64,000 nucleotides of DNA from DATARH01 sp963778385 (GCA_963778385.1 CAVZUA010000016.1:248001-312000), one strand, 5' to 3'; shown: positions 33,510 to 43,161, counted from the stretch's first letter. Notes: generated from the sequence alone by a model not told the origin. Numbers and translations are program-made.

Positions 33510-34862
33510 ATGAGTGATCATACCTCGTCGCTTCCGTCAGCTCCCCGGTTTCGCCTGCGGTTCTATTACGGCTGGGTGCTGGTCGCCGTCTCGTTTGTGA
33601 CGATGGCGGTCGGGGTCAACGCCCGCACGGCCTTCTCGCTGCTCTACCCGCCGATCCTTGCCGAGTTCGGCTGGGACCGCGGCGTCACCGCCGGCGTCTT
33701 CTCGTTCGGCTTTCTGCTGTCGGCGCTGATCACCCCGTTTGTCGGTCGGCTGATCGACCGGCGCGGACCGCGCATCGTGGTCGAGGCGGGGATCGCGGTG
33801 ATGGGCACCGGGCTGCTGCTCGCGACGCTGGCGCACGAGCCGTGGCAGCTTTACCTGACGCTGGGCGCGATGTGCGGCGGCGGGGTCAATTGCTTCACCT
33901 ACACGACGCAATCGACCTATCTGCCGAACTGGTTCGTGCGGCGGCGCGGGCTGGCGATCAGCATCGCCTTTTCCGGCGTCGGGATCGGCTCGATCACCAT
34001 CCTGCCCTGGCTGCAGACGCTGATCGTCAGCGGCGGATGGCGGCTGGCGTGCTGGATGCTGGGCATCCTGGTCCTGGCGCTGCTCGGGCCGCTCAACCTG
34101 TTGCTGCGCCACCGGCCGCAGGATATCGGGCTCGAACCCGACGGCAGGCGCGCCGCTGACGCGACGCCGGCGCATGTCGCGAACATCGTCGATCACGCGT
34201 GGGCGGCGGTCGACTGGACGCTCGGCCGGGCGCTGCGCACGCGGCGCTTCTGGTGGCTGGCGCTCGGCTATTTCGGCAGCCTCTTCGCCTGGTACGCGGT
34301 CCAGGTGCACCAGACCAAATACCTGACCGAGATCGGCTTTTCACCGGCCGATGCGGCCTGGGCGCTCGGCTTTGTCAGCTTTGTCGCGGTGCCGGGACAG
34401 ATCGCGCTCGGCCATCTGTCGGACCGTATCGGCCGCGAATGGGTGTGGGGCATCGCCAATGCCGGGTTCGTGCTGTGCTGTCTGACGCTGGTGCTGCTCG
34501 CCGACCATCCGACGATGCCGCTGCTCTGGCTGATGGTCGTCGCGCAAGGGACGCTCGGCTACGGGCTGACCTCGGTGATGGGGGCGATCCCGGCGGAAAT
34601 CTTCGCCGGCAAACATCAGGGCGGCATTTTCGGCATGGTCATGTTGTCGGCCATTCTCGGCGGCGCGGCGGGACCCTGGGCCGCCGGCGTGCTGCACGAT
34701 ATGACCGGGAGCTATGCTTCCGCCTTCTGGATTTGCGCTGGATTCAACATCGTGTCGATGGTGGCGATCTGGCGCGCCGCGCCGAGGCAGGTGCGAGCGG
34801 TTGCTGGCCGCGTCACTCTTCCTCATCCTCATAGCCGAGCAGCGCCAGCGCCCGAGCCTTGA
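33510..34862 (+). CDS. MFS transporter
   Basis: A 450-aa 12-segment major facilitator. The MFS loop signature appears as GRLIDRRGPRIVV after the second segment (about 72-84) and GHLSDRIGREWV in the second half (about 300-311). It most resembles the monocarboxylate/OFA-type (oxalate/formate) group. A Pro/Ala-rich tail ends it. Its 3' end overlaps the convergent exonuclease gene by 50 bases (34813-34862), so one or both stop regions are shared. Substrate unknown. Confidence 0.85.
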   Translation: MSDHTSSLPSAPRFRLRFYYGWVLVAVSFVTMAVGVNARTAFSLLYPPILAEFGWDRGVTAGVFSFGFLLSALITPFVGRLIDRRGPRIVVEAGIAVMGTGLLLATLAHEPWQLYLTLGAMCGGGVNCFTYTTQSTYLPNWFVRRRGLAISIAFSGVGIGSITILPWLQTLIVSGGWRLACWMLGILVLALLGPLNLLLRHRPQDIGLEPDGRRAADATPAHVANIVDHAWAAVDWTLGRALRTRRFWWLALGYFGSLFAWYAVQVHQTKYLTEIGFSPADAAWALGFVSFVAVPGQIALGHLSDRIGREWVWGIANAGFVLCCLTLVLLADHPTMPLLWLMVVAQGTLGYGLTSVMGAIPAEIFAGKHQGGIFGMVMLSAILGGAAGPWAAGVLHDMTGSYASAFWICAGFNIVSMVAIWRAAPRQVRAVAGRVTLPHPHSRAAPAPEP

Positions 34863-35832
34863 GGCCAAGCCCGGCCGCATAGTGGACGAGAGCCTCCTCG
34901 TTGCCGTGGGTCACCCAGATTTCCGGTGCCCCCGTCTCGACGATGGTCTCGGTCAGTTCGTCCCAATCGGCATGGTCGGAGATGACCAGCGGCAGCTCGA
35001 CGCCGCGCGCCTTCGCCCGCTGCTTGACGTGCATCCAGCCCGAGGCAAGCGCCGAGACCGGATTGGGCAGGCGCCGGGACCAGCGGTCGGCGATCGCGCC
35101 GGGCGGCGCCAGCACGATCTTGCCGGCAAGCTCGGCCTTGGTCGCGCCGGTCGCCGGCAGCAAAGATCCGAGGACGACGCCATGCTGCTCGTAGAGCTCG
35201 CAGAGACCGGCAAGCGCGCCGTGGATGTAGATCGGCGCGTCGTACCCCGCCTCGCGCAACAGCGCGATGACCCGCTGGCACTTGCCCAACGCATAGACGC
35301 CGACCAACTGGCAGCGCTCGGGATAAAGCCGCAGCGAGTGCAGCAGCCGGTCGATCTCGTGCCGGTCAGGCGGGTGGCGGAACACCGGCAGCCCAAAGGT
35401 CGCCTCGGTGATAAAGAGGTCGCAGCGTTGCGGCTCGAACGGCGTGCAGGTCGGGTCGCGCCGCCGCTTGTAGTCGCCCGACACGACGACCCGGCTGCCC
35501 TGGTATTCGATGACCGCTTGAGCGCTGCCCAGCACATGACCCGCCGAACACAGCTTCAGGGAAACGGCGGAAATCGACAGGGCTTCGCCGTAGCGCGCCG
35601 CCTGCAGCGCGCCGCCGGCGTCATCGCCGTAACGCTGGCGCATGATCGCGATCGTCTCGGGCGTCGCCAGAACGTGCCGGTTGCCCGGCCGCGCGTGGTC
35701 GCCGTGGCCGTGGGTCACCACCGCGCGATCGACCGGCCGGGTCGGGTCGATAAAGAAATCGCCCGGCTCGCAATAAAGCCCGCTCGGCGTGACGCGAAGC
35801 CAGGTTTCGGGGGACGGGGCCATGGCGGGCAT
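34813..35832 (-). CDS. Ligase-associated MBL-fold DNA exonuclease
   Basis: A 339-aa enzyme of the metallo-beta-lactamase/beta-CASP type. The metal motif HGHGDH is at residues 41-46, followed by SAGHVLGSAQ, a VVSGDYKRR strand and ISDHADW. This is the pattern of the exonuclease that accompanies ATP-dependent ligases in bacterial repair clusters. In the typical cluster a Lhr-type helicase and a phosphoesterase also occur; neither is here, and the ligase lies 2.2 kb away, separated by DUF4239 and an MFS gene. A second ATG at 35823 is an equally good start. Confidence 0.82.
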   Translation of the reverse strand: MPAMAPSPETWLRVTPSGLYCEPGDFFIDPTRPVDRAVVTHGHGDHARPGNRHVLATPETIAIMRQRYGDDAGGALQAARYGEALSISAVSLKLCSAGHVLGSAQAVIEYQGSRVVVSGDYKRRRDPTCTPFEPQRCDLFITEATFGLPVFRHPPDRHEIDRLLHSLRLYPERCQLVGVYALGKCQRVIALLREAGYDAPIYIHGALAGLCELYEQHGVVLGSLLPATGATKAELAGKIVLAPPGAIADRWSRRLPNPVSALASGWMHVKQRAKARGVELPLVISDHADWDELTETIVETGAPEIWVTHGNEEALVHYAAGLGLKARALALLGYEDEEE

Positions 35833-35880
35833 TGGGAAAAAATAGGGAGAGTCGTGAGTTGATTTTCAGCTTGCGGCCGC

Positions 35881-35996
35881 CCCTCACCCGTCTCCGGGCT
35901 GCGCCAGGAGCCACCCTCTCCCCGCAAGCGGGGCGAGGGACAATGTCGGAGGCGCACCCCCTCTCCCCGCTTGCGGGGAGAGGGGCGGGGTGAGGG
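35881..35996. repeat. REP-like palindromic element, family A, intergenic copy
   Basis: A 116-bp element with ends CCCTCACCC (35881-35889) and GGGTGAGGG (35988-35996), containing CTCTCCCCGCAAGCGGGG and CCTCTCCCCGCTTGCGGGGA hairpins. It is the intergenic counterpart of the copy inside the ligase gene at 32190-32326 and fills most of the gap between the exonuclease and the second MFS gene. Confidence 0.8.
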
Positions 35997-36027
35997 GCAG
36001 CAACTTGCTCCTGCGCTGGCGATTAGC

Positions 36028-37449
36028 CTAACGCAACGAAATCGGCCGGGCGACGGCTTCGAGCGATTGCCGTTCGGCCTTGACGCCGATCAGCAGCTCG
36101 ACGATCGCTGCGCCGACCATCAACGCCGCGCCGAACAGGTAGCCGAGAAAGACATTGCCGCGCTCGCCGCTGCCGATCAGCGCCGCAAAGAGATAGGGCG
36201 CCGCCACGCCGCCGCAGGCCGTGCCGATGGCATAGAAAAAGGCGATCGCCATGGCCCGCGCTTCCAGCGGGAAGCTTTCGCTGACCGTCAGATAGGCCGA
36301 GCTCGCCGCCGCCGAGGCGAAGAAGAAGATCACGCTCCACCACGCGGTCAGCGCCGCCGCGCCGACCGCCTCGATCCGAAACAGGTAGCCGACCAGCGCC
36401 AGCAGCACGCCCGAGACGGCATAGGTCAGAGCGATCATTGGCTTGCGCCCGACGATGTCGAAGAGCGGCCCCAGCACCAGCGGCCCGACAAAATTGCCGA
36501 GCGCGAAGGGCAGCACGTACCAGCCGATCGACGCCGCCGGCACGTCAAAAAACCGCGTCAGCACCAGTGCGTAGGAAAAGAAGATGGCATTGTAGAAAAA
36601 CGCCTGCGCGCCCATCAGAACAAAGCCAAGCACCGCCCGGCTGGGGTATTCGCGCACGATCGCCAGTACCAGGGTCGCCATCGAATGTCGCGCCGATACG
36701 TCAAGGCGTATCTTTTCGGCAGGCGGCGGGAGGCGATGCCCCTCGACGCGATTTTCGATCTCGCCGATCACTGCCTCCGCCTCGCCAAGCCGGTCGTGCA
36801 GCATCAGCCAGCGCGGGCTCTCCGGGACCCACCGGCGCAGCAGCAGGATCGCCAGCCCCAGCACCGCGCCGATCCCGAACGCCGCGCGCCAGCCCCAATC
36901 CTGCGGCAGCACGCCAGGCGCCAGAAACACCACCGCGCCGACAGCGCCCAATGCGGCGCCGAGCCAGAAGCTGCCGTTGATCGCCAGGTCGGTGCGGCCG
37001 CGGAAACGCGCCGGCACCAGCTCCTGTATCGCCGAGTTGATCGCCGCATACTCGCCGCCGATGCCGGCGCCGGTCAGCAGCCGGAACAGCGCGAAACTGG
37101 CGAAATCCCAGGACGCCGCCGTCGCCGCGGTGGCGCAGAGATAGAGGCTCAGCGTAATCATGAACAGTTTCTTGCGGCCGAACAGATCGGTCAGATAGCC
37201 GAACAGGAAGGCCCCGCTGACCGCGCCGACGAGGTAGGCGCTGTTGACCAGCCCGACCTCGACCTCGGAAAATTGCAGCACGGGGCTCTGCCGCAACGCG
37301 CCGGCGATCGACCCCGCCAAGGTCACTTCAAGCCCGTCGAGCACCCAGGTGATGCCGAGGGCGATGACCACCAGCGTATGAAAACGCGACCACGGCAGGC
37401 GATCGAGGCGCGCGGGAATATCGGTTTCGATGACGCTTGCGGCGGGCAC
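36028..37449 (-). CDS. MFS transporter (sugar/aromatic-acid porter type)
   Basis: A 473-aa 12-segment transporter. The N-terminal half has VLDGLEVTLAGSIAG and GYLTDLFGRKKLFMI (loop signature, about residues 83-97), the RLLTGAGIGGEYAAINSAIQ motif (about 122-141) and PESPRWL after segment 6, all marks of the sugar-porter/aromatic-acid-porter group. In the second half FDIVGRKPM matches the corresponding loop. It may import an organic acid or sugar. It is preceded by a 165-base gap to the divergent mscS gene. Confidence 0.87.
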   Translation of the reverse strand: MPAASVIETDIPARLDRLPWSRFHTLVVIALGITWVLDGLEVTLAGSIAGALRQSPVLQFSEVEVGLVNSAYLVGAVSGAFLFGYLTDLFGRKKLFMITLSLYLCATAATAASWDFASFALFRLLTGAGIGGEYAAINSAIQELVPARFRGRTDLAINGSFWLGAALGAVGAVVFLAPGVLPQDWGWRAAFGIGAVLGLAILLLRRWVPESPRWLMLHDRLGEAEAVIGEIENRVEGHRLPPPAEKIRLDVSARHSMATLVLAIVREYPSRAVLGFVLMGAQAFFYNAIFFSYALVLTRFFDVPAASIGWYVLPFALGNFVGPLVLGPLFDIVGRKPMIALTYAVSGVLLALVGYLFRIEAVGAAALTAWWSVIFFFASAAASSAYLTVSESFPLEARAMAIAFFYAIGTACGGVAAPYLFAALIGSGERGNVFLGYLFGAALMVGAAIVELLIGVKAERQSLEAVARPISLR

Positions 37450-37614
37450 AAAGCGTTAACGTCCGGTGCCGGAAGCGGTTGCCGGGCGTTTGTGGGATAA
37501 CGGGGATAATCACGTTGTAGCGTTTTGACTTGTGACAAAGGTGCCGATGCGGCCGTGTGGCGCCGACGCCGCCATAATTTCCCCAATCTCTCGGCGATAA
37601 TCTCGATCCTTGGA

Positions 37615-39810
37615 ATGATGAAATCGCTCTTCTTTCTGGCGTTGCTTGCGCTGTGCCTTGCCCGGCCGACAGCGGGATGGGCGCAATCTGCGGCGATGCC
37701 CGTGACACCGAATGTGACTCCAGCGGAAGCCCAGCAGGCGCTCGGCGTGCTGCAGGACCCGCAAAAGCGCGAGCAGCTGATCACCACGCTGAAGGCGATC
37801 GCCAAGGCGGCACCGGCTGCCGGGGCGACGCCGGCGCCCGCTGCGCCCGCCGCGTCCGAAACCGCGCCCGCCGCCAAGACCGCGCCCGAGGTGACCCTAA
37901 AGCCGAACAGCCTGGGGGCGCAGCTGCTGGTCGCGCTATCGGCGTGGGGCGTGCGATTGGCCGGGGAGGCGGCGGCGACGCTGCAGACGATGAATAATTT
38001 GCCGGCACTGTGGGGCTGGCTGACGACGCTCGAAACCGACCCGCAAGCCTCGCACGCGCTGCTCGTCGCTGCAGCATGGCTCGCGCTTGTCGTTGGTTGT
38101 GCGCTTCTGCTGGAATTGCTCACCGCCTGGGCGCTGCGCCGGCCGCGCGCCGCGCTCGCCGCACACGCGCCGATCAGCAACGGCGACAGCGTCAGGCTGC
38201 TGCGGCTGCTGCCCGTTGCGCTTGCCCGGCTGCTGCTCGATCTGGCGCCGGTGGCGGTGTTCGCCGCCGTCGGCAATCTCCTGGTCGGCACTGTGCCGGG
38301 CATCGAGGAGCAGACCCGGCTGGTGGTGATCGCGATCGTCAACGCCTATGCGCTGTGCCGCGCGGTGATGTGCGTCGCCCGCATGCTGTTGCCGCCGGAC
38401 CATCCGCGGCTGCGGCTGTGGCGGCTCGACGATCGGGCGGCCGGGTTTGTGTTGGCCTGGGTACGGCGGCTGGCGGTCGTCGCGATCTTTGGCAGCGCGC
38501 TGGTCGAGGTCGCGCTGCTGCTCGGTCTCGAGCAGAGCGCGCATGACGGGTTCCAGCGGCTCATCGCGCTGGTGCTCACGGTGATGCTGATCATCCTCGT
38601 CATCCGTTCGCACCATGCGGTGACACGGTATCTGCGCGGCTCCGGAGAGACGCGCTGGCGCGGGTGGATCGCCGAGGCCTGGCCGTATCTGGCGGTGATG
38701 ACCATCGTCAGCTTCTGGATCGGCACGGTGACCGGCACGCGCGGCGGGCTGTCGGGGCTGTATTTTCCCGGCGTCACGCTGGCGGCGATCGTTGCCGCAC
38801 GTCTGCTGACGATCGTCGTGCTCGGCACACTCGATCGCGGGCTGCGGCTCGACCCCGATGCTCACGCCGGCCTGCCGGGACTCAGCCAGCGCATTGCCTT
38901 CTATCGCCGGCCGCTGGAGATCGTCGCGATGGCGGTGATCACGGCGCTGTGGGTCGTGGTCGTGCTGCAGCTCTGGGGCGCGCCGGCGTTCAACTGGTTT
39001 ATCGCCGGCGGGATCGGCGCGCGGCTGGTCTCGGCGCTGGCGACCGTTGCGGTCGCGGTGATCGCGGCGATCGCCATCTGGGAGGTGAGCCAGGCGGTGC
39101 TGACGCGTCAGCTCGACCAGGCGGGGCCTGGCGGCCAGGTCCGCTCGGTGCGCCTACTGACACTGCTGCCGATCTTGCGCACCGCGCTGCTGGTGGCGAT
39201 CATCGCCATCGTCGGGCTGACCGCGCTGTCGGAGATCGGCGTCAACATCGCCCCCTTGCTCGCCGGCGCCGGCATCGCCGGAATCGCCATCGGTTTTGGC
39301 TCACAGCACCTCGTGCAGGATGTGATCACCGGGATTTTCGTGCTGTTCGAAAACGCCATCCAGATCGGCGACGGGGTCACAGTCGCCGGGCTGTCGGGGT
39401 CGGTCGAGCAGCTCTCGGTGCGCACGCTTCGGCTGCGCGCGTCCGACGGTTCGGTGCACATCATCCCGTTCAGCGCGGTCACCAGCATCACCAACAACAA
39501 TCGCGGGCTCGGCAACGCCGCGGTGTCGGTGACGGTCGCCTTTCACGAGGACACCGATCGGGTCATCGCGACGCTTGCCGAGATCGGCGCGGCGATGCGC
39601 GAGGAGGAGGAATTCAAATCAAGGATGCTCGGCGACCTGCAGATATTCGGCGTCGACCAGGTGCGGCCCTGGGGCGTCACGATCACCGGGCAGATCGTCT
39701 GCACCGACACCGGGCGCTGGCCAGTACAGCGCGAATTCAACCGCCGCATGAAAAAGCGCTTCGAGGAGCTCCAGATCATCCTCGGCGCCCCCCCGGCCGC
39801 GCAGGCTTAG
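37615..39810 (+). CDS. Mechanosensitive channel, MscS family
   Basis: A 731-aa large MscS homologue with a signal peptide (residues 1-23, ending in GWA; ATG at 37615 or 37618). A periplasmic Ala/Pro-rich segment (about 35-100) precedes roughly eleven membrane spans, and the conserved MscS domain lies near 560-715 with IGFGSQHLVQDVITGIFVLF, then GDGVTVAGLSGSVEQLSVRT and IIPFSAVTSITN. Such YbiO-like channels open on membrane tension to protect against osmotic downshock. It is followed by a hairpin at 39812-39845. Confidence 0.88.
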   Translation: MMKSLFFLALLALCLARPTAGWAQSAAMPVTPNVTPAEAQQALGVLQDPQKREQLITTLKAIAKAAPAAGATPAPAAPAASETAPAAKTAPEVTLKPNSLGAQLLVALSAWGVRLAGEAAATLQTMNNLPALWGWLTTLETDPQASHALLVAAAWLALVVGCALLLELLTAWALRRPRAALAAHAPISNGDSVRLLRLLPVALARLLLDLAPVAVFAAVGNLLVGTVPGIEEQTRLVVIAIVNAYALCRAVMCVARMLLPPDHPRLRLWRLDDRAAGFVLAWVRRLAVVAIFGSALVEVALLLGLEQSAHDGFQRLIALVLTVMLIILVIRSHHAVTRYLRGSGETRWRGWIAEAWPYLAVMTIVSFWIGTVTGTRGGLSGLYFPGVTLAAIVAARLLTIVVLGTLDRGLRLDPDAHAGLPGLSQRIAFYRRPLEIVAMAVITALWVVVVLQLWGAPAFNWFIAGGIGARLVSALATVAVAVIAAIAIWEVSQAVLTRQLDQAGPGGQVRSVRLLTLLPILRTALLVAIIAIVGLTALSEIGVNIAPLLAGAGIAGIAIGFGSQHLVQDVITGIFVLFENAIQIGDGVTVAGLSGSVEQLSVRTLRLRASDGSVHIIPFSAVTSITNNNRGLGNAAVSVTVAFHEDTDRVIATLAEIGAAMREEEEFKSRMLGDLQIFGVDQVRPWGVTITGQIVCTDTGRWPVQREFNRRMKKRFEELQIILGAPPAAQA

Positions 39811-39811
39811 A

Positions 39812-39845
39812 AGCTCCCTCTCCCCGCTCGCGGGGAGAGGGAGCT
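39812..39845. terminator. Strong palindrome between convergent genes
   Basis: AGCTCCCTCTCCCCG (39812-39826) and CGGGGAGAGGGAGCT (39831-39845) pair perfectly around a four-base loop, placed exactly between the mscS stop and the stop of the minus-strand amidohydrolase. No T-run follows, but the stem would stall transcription in both directions. It resembles the inner hairpin of family A repeats. Confidence 0.6.
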
Positions 39846-41284
39846 CAGTCCGCGAGCGGCAGGCTCAGCGGGGTGATCTCCTCTGCCCGGCGGCGGAGGT
39901 AGTCGCGCTGCGGCGCGGCGGATTCCATGCGCTGCTGCGCGGCGGCGAGGCGGATCGCGGCGTCGGCCTGGTCGAGCGTCAGTACCTTATGGTCGGCGAC
40001 CACCTGGACGCCGTCGACAAACACGTCGCGCACCGCGCGGTCGGCGGCGTGGTACACAAAGCTGCGCAGCGGATCGCGCGCCGGCTGCATCTGCGGGCAG
40101 GCGAGGTCGACGAGGACCAGATCGGCCTTCTTGCCCGGCGCGAGCCGGCCGAGATCGTCGCGCAGCAGCGCGGTAGCCCCGCCGATGGTGGCCGCCTCGA
40201 GGAAATCGGCGACATCAACTGCGTGGATGTCGCGTGCCGCGATACGCGCCAGCACCGAGGCCTTGCGCATTTCCTCGACCAGGTTGTGCGGGCTGCAATC
40301 GGTCCCCATGCCCATTACCGCGCCGGCGCGCCGGTAGGCGCCGAAATCCTCCATCACATGGCCGTAGCGCGCGAACGGCGTTGGGCAATGCGCGACGGCG
40401 GTGCCGCTGTCGCCGAGCAGCGCGAGGTCGCGGTTGCTGTGCCAGCGGACCCAGGAATGCGTGTCGAGATAGAGCGCGTGGCCGAGGATCGTGCCGGGGC
40501 CAAGCAGGCCGAGCCGGTCCGCCCATTGGATCGGCGTCACCCCGTGCCGGCGGATCATCTCGCGCACTTCGTTGACGCTTTGCGAGCAGTGCACCGTAAA
40601 CGGCAGGCCGCGCTCGCGCGCCGCGTCGTGGCTGTCGCGCAGCAGGTCTTCGGTGCAGGTGTCGATCTGCATCGGCGAGACGACGCCGGACAGGCGGCCG
40701 CACGGGTGCTTGAGCGCCTCGTCGATGACTTGCAGCGCCTTGGCGAAACCGGCGCGGCCGCGCGGCTCGTCCCAGTCGTAGCTCGGGCCGAGATCGTTTT
40801 CGAGAAACCAGCGCGCCGAGGCGTAACCGGGCGCGAGAAAGCCGCGCATCCCGCTTTTGGCGAACAGCGGGATCCACCCGTCGAACGGCGCCGAAATGTC
40901 GACCAGCGAGGTCACACCGCACAGCAGCAGTTCGCAATAAGCGAACTCGGCGCCCGCCGCGCGCGCCTCGTCATCGGGCGCGGAAAAGGCCTGGCCGCGC
41001 TCGTAGAGCCCGGTCATGTGCATGTTGGCGACGCCGTGCTCCTCGCGGATGCCGCGATAGAGCGGCTCGTGGTGCGGGTGCGAGTGGATGTCGATAAGGC
41101 CCGGCATCGCCATCAGCCCGGCCCCGTCGACGGTGCGGTCGGCATGGCCCGCGAAACCCTTGCCGAGATGGACGATGCGATCGTCGGTAAAGGCAAGGTC
41201 GACATCGCGGCGGTAGGATTGGCGGCCGGCCGCTTCGTCCCAGGCGACGACCCAGGCGGCGTCCTTGATCAGCGTCGTCGGCAT
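39845..41284 (-). CDS. Amidohydrolase (chlorohydrolase/deaminase type)
   Basis: A 479-aa metal-dependent hydrolase of the TIM-barrel amidohydrolase superfamily. Metal ligands: HSHPHH after MPGLIDI (about 67-72), a later His in PFTVHCSQSVNE, His in LGHALYLDTHSW, and Asp in MGTDCSPHN. The pattern fits the AtzA/TrzN/SsnA chlorohydrolase-deaminase group acting on heterocycles. The next plus-strand gene, a P1 peptidase, is divergent and starts 42 bases away, so they share a promoter region. Confidence 0.87.
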   Translation of the reverse strand: MPTTLIKDAAWVVAWDEAAGRQSYRRDVDLAFTDDRIVHLGKGFAGHADRTVDGAGLMAMPGLIDIHSHPHHEPLYRGIREEHGVANMHMTGLYERGQAFSAPDDEARAAGAEFAYCELLLCGVTSLVDISAPFDGWIPLFAKSGMRGFLAPGYASARWFLENDLGPSYDWDEPRGRAGFAKALQVIDEALKHPCGRLSGVVSPMQIDTCTEDLLRDSHDAARERGLPFTVHCSQSVNEVREMIRRHGVTPIQWADRLGLLGPGTILGHALYLDTHSWVRWHSNRDLALLGDSGTAVAHCPTPFARYGHVMEDFGAYRRAGAVMGMGTDCSPHNLVEEMRKASVLARIAARDIHAVDVADFLEAATIGGATALLRDDLGRLAPGKKADLVLVDLACPQMQPARDPLRSFVYHAADRAVRDVFVDGVQVVADHKVLTLDQADAAIRLAAAQQRMESAAPQRDYLRRRAEEITPLSLPLAD

Positions 41285-41326
41285 TGGCGCATCCTCCCCA
41301 TGGTCCGCTTATGCTATAGCGATGCC

Positions 41327-42325
41327 ATGCCGTTCGGCTTGCGCAATCTGATCACCGACGTCCCCGGCATTCTGGTCGGGCAGGCCGAGGATCATGCGGC
41401 GATCACCGGCGCTACGGTGGTGGTGGCCGAAGCCCCGGCGGTGGCGGCGGTCGATGTGCGCGGCGGTGCGCCAGGGAGCCGCGAGACCGAGCTGCTGCGT
41501 TCGGCGACCTTGGTCGAGCGGGTCGATGCGATCGTGCTTTCCGGCGGCTCGGGATTTGGGCTCGATGCCGCTGCCGGTGTGATGGATGCGCTCGCCGCGC
41601 AAGGCCGAGGTTTCGCGATTGGCGAGGCGCGAGTGCCGATTGTCCCGGCGGCGATCCTCTTCGATCTTAATTTTCCCGGTCGCCTGCATTGGGCGGGCCA
41701 GTCGCCGCACCGCCGGCTCGGTACAGAGGCCTTCACCGCTATCGGCAAAGACTTCGTACTCGGCAATGCGGGCGCCGGGTTCGGCGCCAAGGCCGGCCGG
41801 CTCAAAGGCGGTGTCGGCAGCGCCTCGTTCGTGTTGCGCGACGGTATGACCGTTGGCGCGATCGTCGCGGTCAATGCCTGCGGCTCGGTGGTGCGCCCGG
41901 ATTGCGGGCGGCTCTGGGCCGCCGAACTGGCATTACCGGGGGAAATCCCGCCGCAGCCGGCGAGCCCGGACGCGCCGCTCGACCTTGACGATTTTTCCGC
42001 GTGCGGTGTCGGGCTCGTCGGGGCCAACACCACGATCGCGGTCGTCGCCACCGACGCGCCGCTCGGGAAAAGCGCCTGTCAGCGCTTCGCGATGATGGCG
42101 CAGGACGGGCTGGCACGGGCCATCCGTCCGGCGCATACGCCTTTGGACGGCGATACGGTCTTCGCCTTGGCGACCGGCAATGGCGCCGAGATCGATACCG
42201 CAACGCTCACACGGCTCGGGTCCCTCGCGGCGGATTGCCTGGCGCGCGCGGTGATGCGAGCAGTCGTCGCCGCCGAGCCGCTCGGCGGCTACCCGAGCTG
42301 GCGCGGGATGTACACGTCAAGCTAG
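41327..42325 (+). CDS. P1 family N-terminal nucleophile peptidase
   Basis: A 332-aa homologue of DmpA/BapA-type aminopeptidases that autocleave before a Ser/Thr nucleophile. Family features: GLRNLITDVPGILVGQAEDH at the start, SGGSGFGLDAAAGV (about 70-83), an internal AGFGAKAGRLKGGVGSASF (near 145-163) and VGANTTIAVVATDA before the C-terminal part, where the new N-terminus is expected near NTT. ATG at 41327. A role in degrading beta-amino or D-amino peptides is known for some relatives, but the substrate here is unknown. Confidence 0.85.
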   Translation: MPFGLRNLITDVPGILVGQAEDHAAITGATVVVAEAPAVAAVDVRGGAPGSRETELLRSATLVERVDAIVLSGGSGFGLDAAAGVMDALAAQGRGFAIGEARVPIVPAAILFDLNFPGRLHWAGQSPHRRLGTEAFTAIGKDFVLGNAGAGFGAKAGRLKGGVGSASFVLRDGMTVGAIVAVNACGSVVRPDCGRLWAAELALPGEIPPQPASPDAPLDLDDFSACGVGLVGANTTIAVVATDAPLGKSACQRFAMMAQDGLARAIRPAHTPLDGDTVFALATGNGAEIDTATLTRLGSLAADCLARAVMRAVVAAEPLGGYPSWRGMYTSS

Positions 42326-42333
42326 ACGGCCGG

Positions 42334-43056
42334 TTACTGCTTTGGCACGACCGCGGTGGCCTCGGCGGCGATTACCCGATACTCGTCGAGTGTTGCGCGC
42401 GGGGTCGGTTGCGGGACCAGGTCGGCGACGATCCATTGCGCCTTCTTCAGCACCGCGTCGAAGCGATCGAGCACAGCCTGCGACGGCGCGTCGGGATGCG
42501 CCTTTCGCAGCTCGGCGACCTCCTTGGCGACGAATTCGAGATAGCCGCGGCTGTCGTGATACTCGACGACCGAGGCGATCTTGCCCTGTTCGAGCCCCTC
42601 GCCGTACTCGCCCGAGGCGGCGTCGACCGTATTGGCGCAAATCTTGATCATCGCCGGCAGCGAGGCGCGCAGCGCCGCCGGGGCAAGCCCGCGCGCCTTA
42701 TGGATCGTGGCGATGACCGCCTGGTACTTTGCCTCGGTGGCGGGCGCATCCGGGGCGGTCGTGGCGGTGGCCTCCAGTGCGATCAGGTCCTTGTCGAACG
42801 GCGGGAATTTGTGCTGCTTAAGGTACGGGCTCATGTCGTCGTAGAGCTCCTTGACCGGATGGCCGTAATGCGGCAGCGCCATCTCGGCCTTGTGGGCCTG
42901 GAGCAGTTCGTGCCCGACCAGCAGGTGCCCCTCCATCATTCCCAGGCGGAACAGGAAATCCGTGTCGTCAGACGCCGCGGGCAGATCGGCGGCGCGGACC
43001 GGGTTCCCGGCGACAAGACACAGCAAAAGATAGGCAATCGCGGATAGAGAGCGCAT
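42334..43056 (-). CDS. Secreted hypothetical protein under a Fur-box-like site
   Basis: A 240-aa exported protein with a signal peptide cleaved after VRA (about residue 22). The mature part is all-helical and carries His residues in the first half (LGMMEGHLLVGHELLQAHKA, then LPHYGHPV). The helical layout faintly recalls imelysin/EfeO-type periplasmic metal proteins, but I cannot claim the family. Starts at 43068 (ATG) and 43074 (TTG) are in frame; I chose 43056 for its GGAC spacing. The Fur-box-like sequence at 43083-43101 lies 27 bases upstream, suggesting iron-repressed expression. Confidence 0.65.
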   Translation of the reverse strand: MRSLSAIAYLLLCLVAGNPVRAADLPAASDDTDFLFRLGMMEGHLLVGHELLQAHKAEMALPHYGHPVKELYDDMSPYLKQHKFPPFDKDLIALEATATTAPDAPATEAKYQAVIATIHKARGLAPAALRASLPAMIKICANTVDAASGEYGEGLEQGKIASVVEYHDSRGYLEFVAKEVAELRKAHPDAPSQAVLDRFDAVLKKAQWIVADLVPQPTPRATLDEYRVIAAEATAVVPKQ

Positions 43057-43082
43057 CGGTGAGTCCATAATCAAATGTCATC

Positions 43083-43101
43083 GATAATGACAATCGTTCT
43101 C
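43083..43101. promoter_or_regulatory. Fur-box-like operator
   Basis: GATAATGACAATCGTTCTC matches 16 of 19 positions of the classic Fur box GATAATGATAATCATTATC and retains its dyad symmetry. It sits in the 105-bp region between two divergent envelope genes (secreted protein at 43056 and membrane protein at 43162), so it could repress both under iron-replete conditions. Binding is inferred from sequence; alphaproteobacteria may use Irr or Mur instead. Confidence 0.6.
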
Positions 43102-43161
43102 ATTTTCCTGGTCAATGTAAAAGTGCGATGCATTCGCAACAACGTGGTATGAGCTGATCGT

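Noticed and set aside
35971..37500. Long plus-strand open frame across the second MFS gene
   Set aside because: Antisense of the MFS transporter, with Arg/Gln-rich composition and no family.
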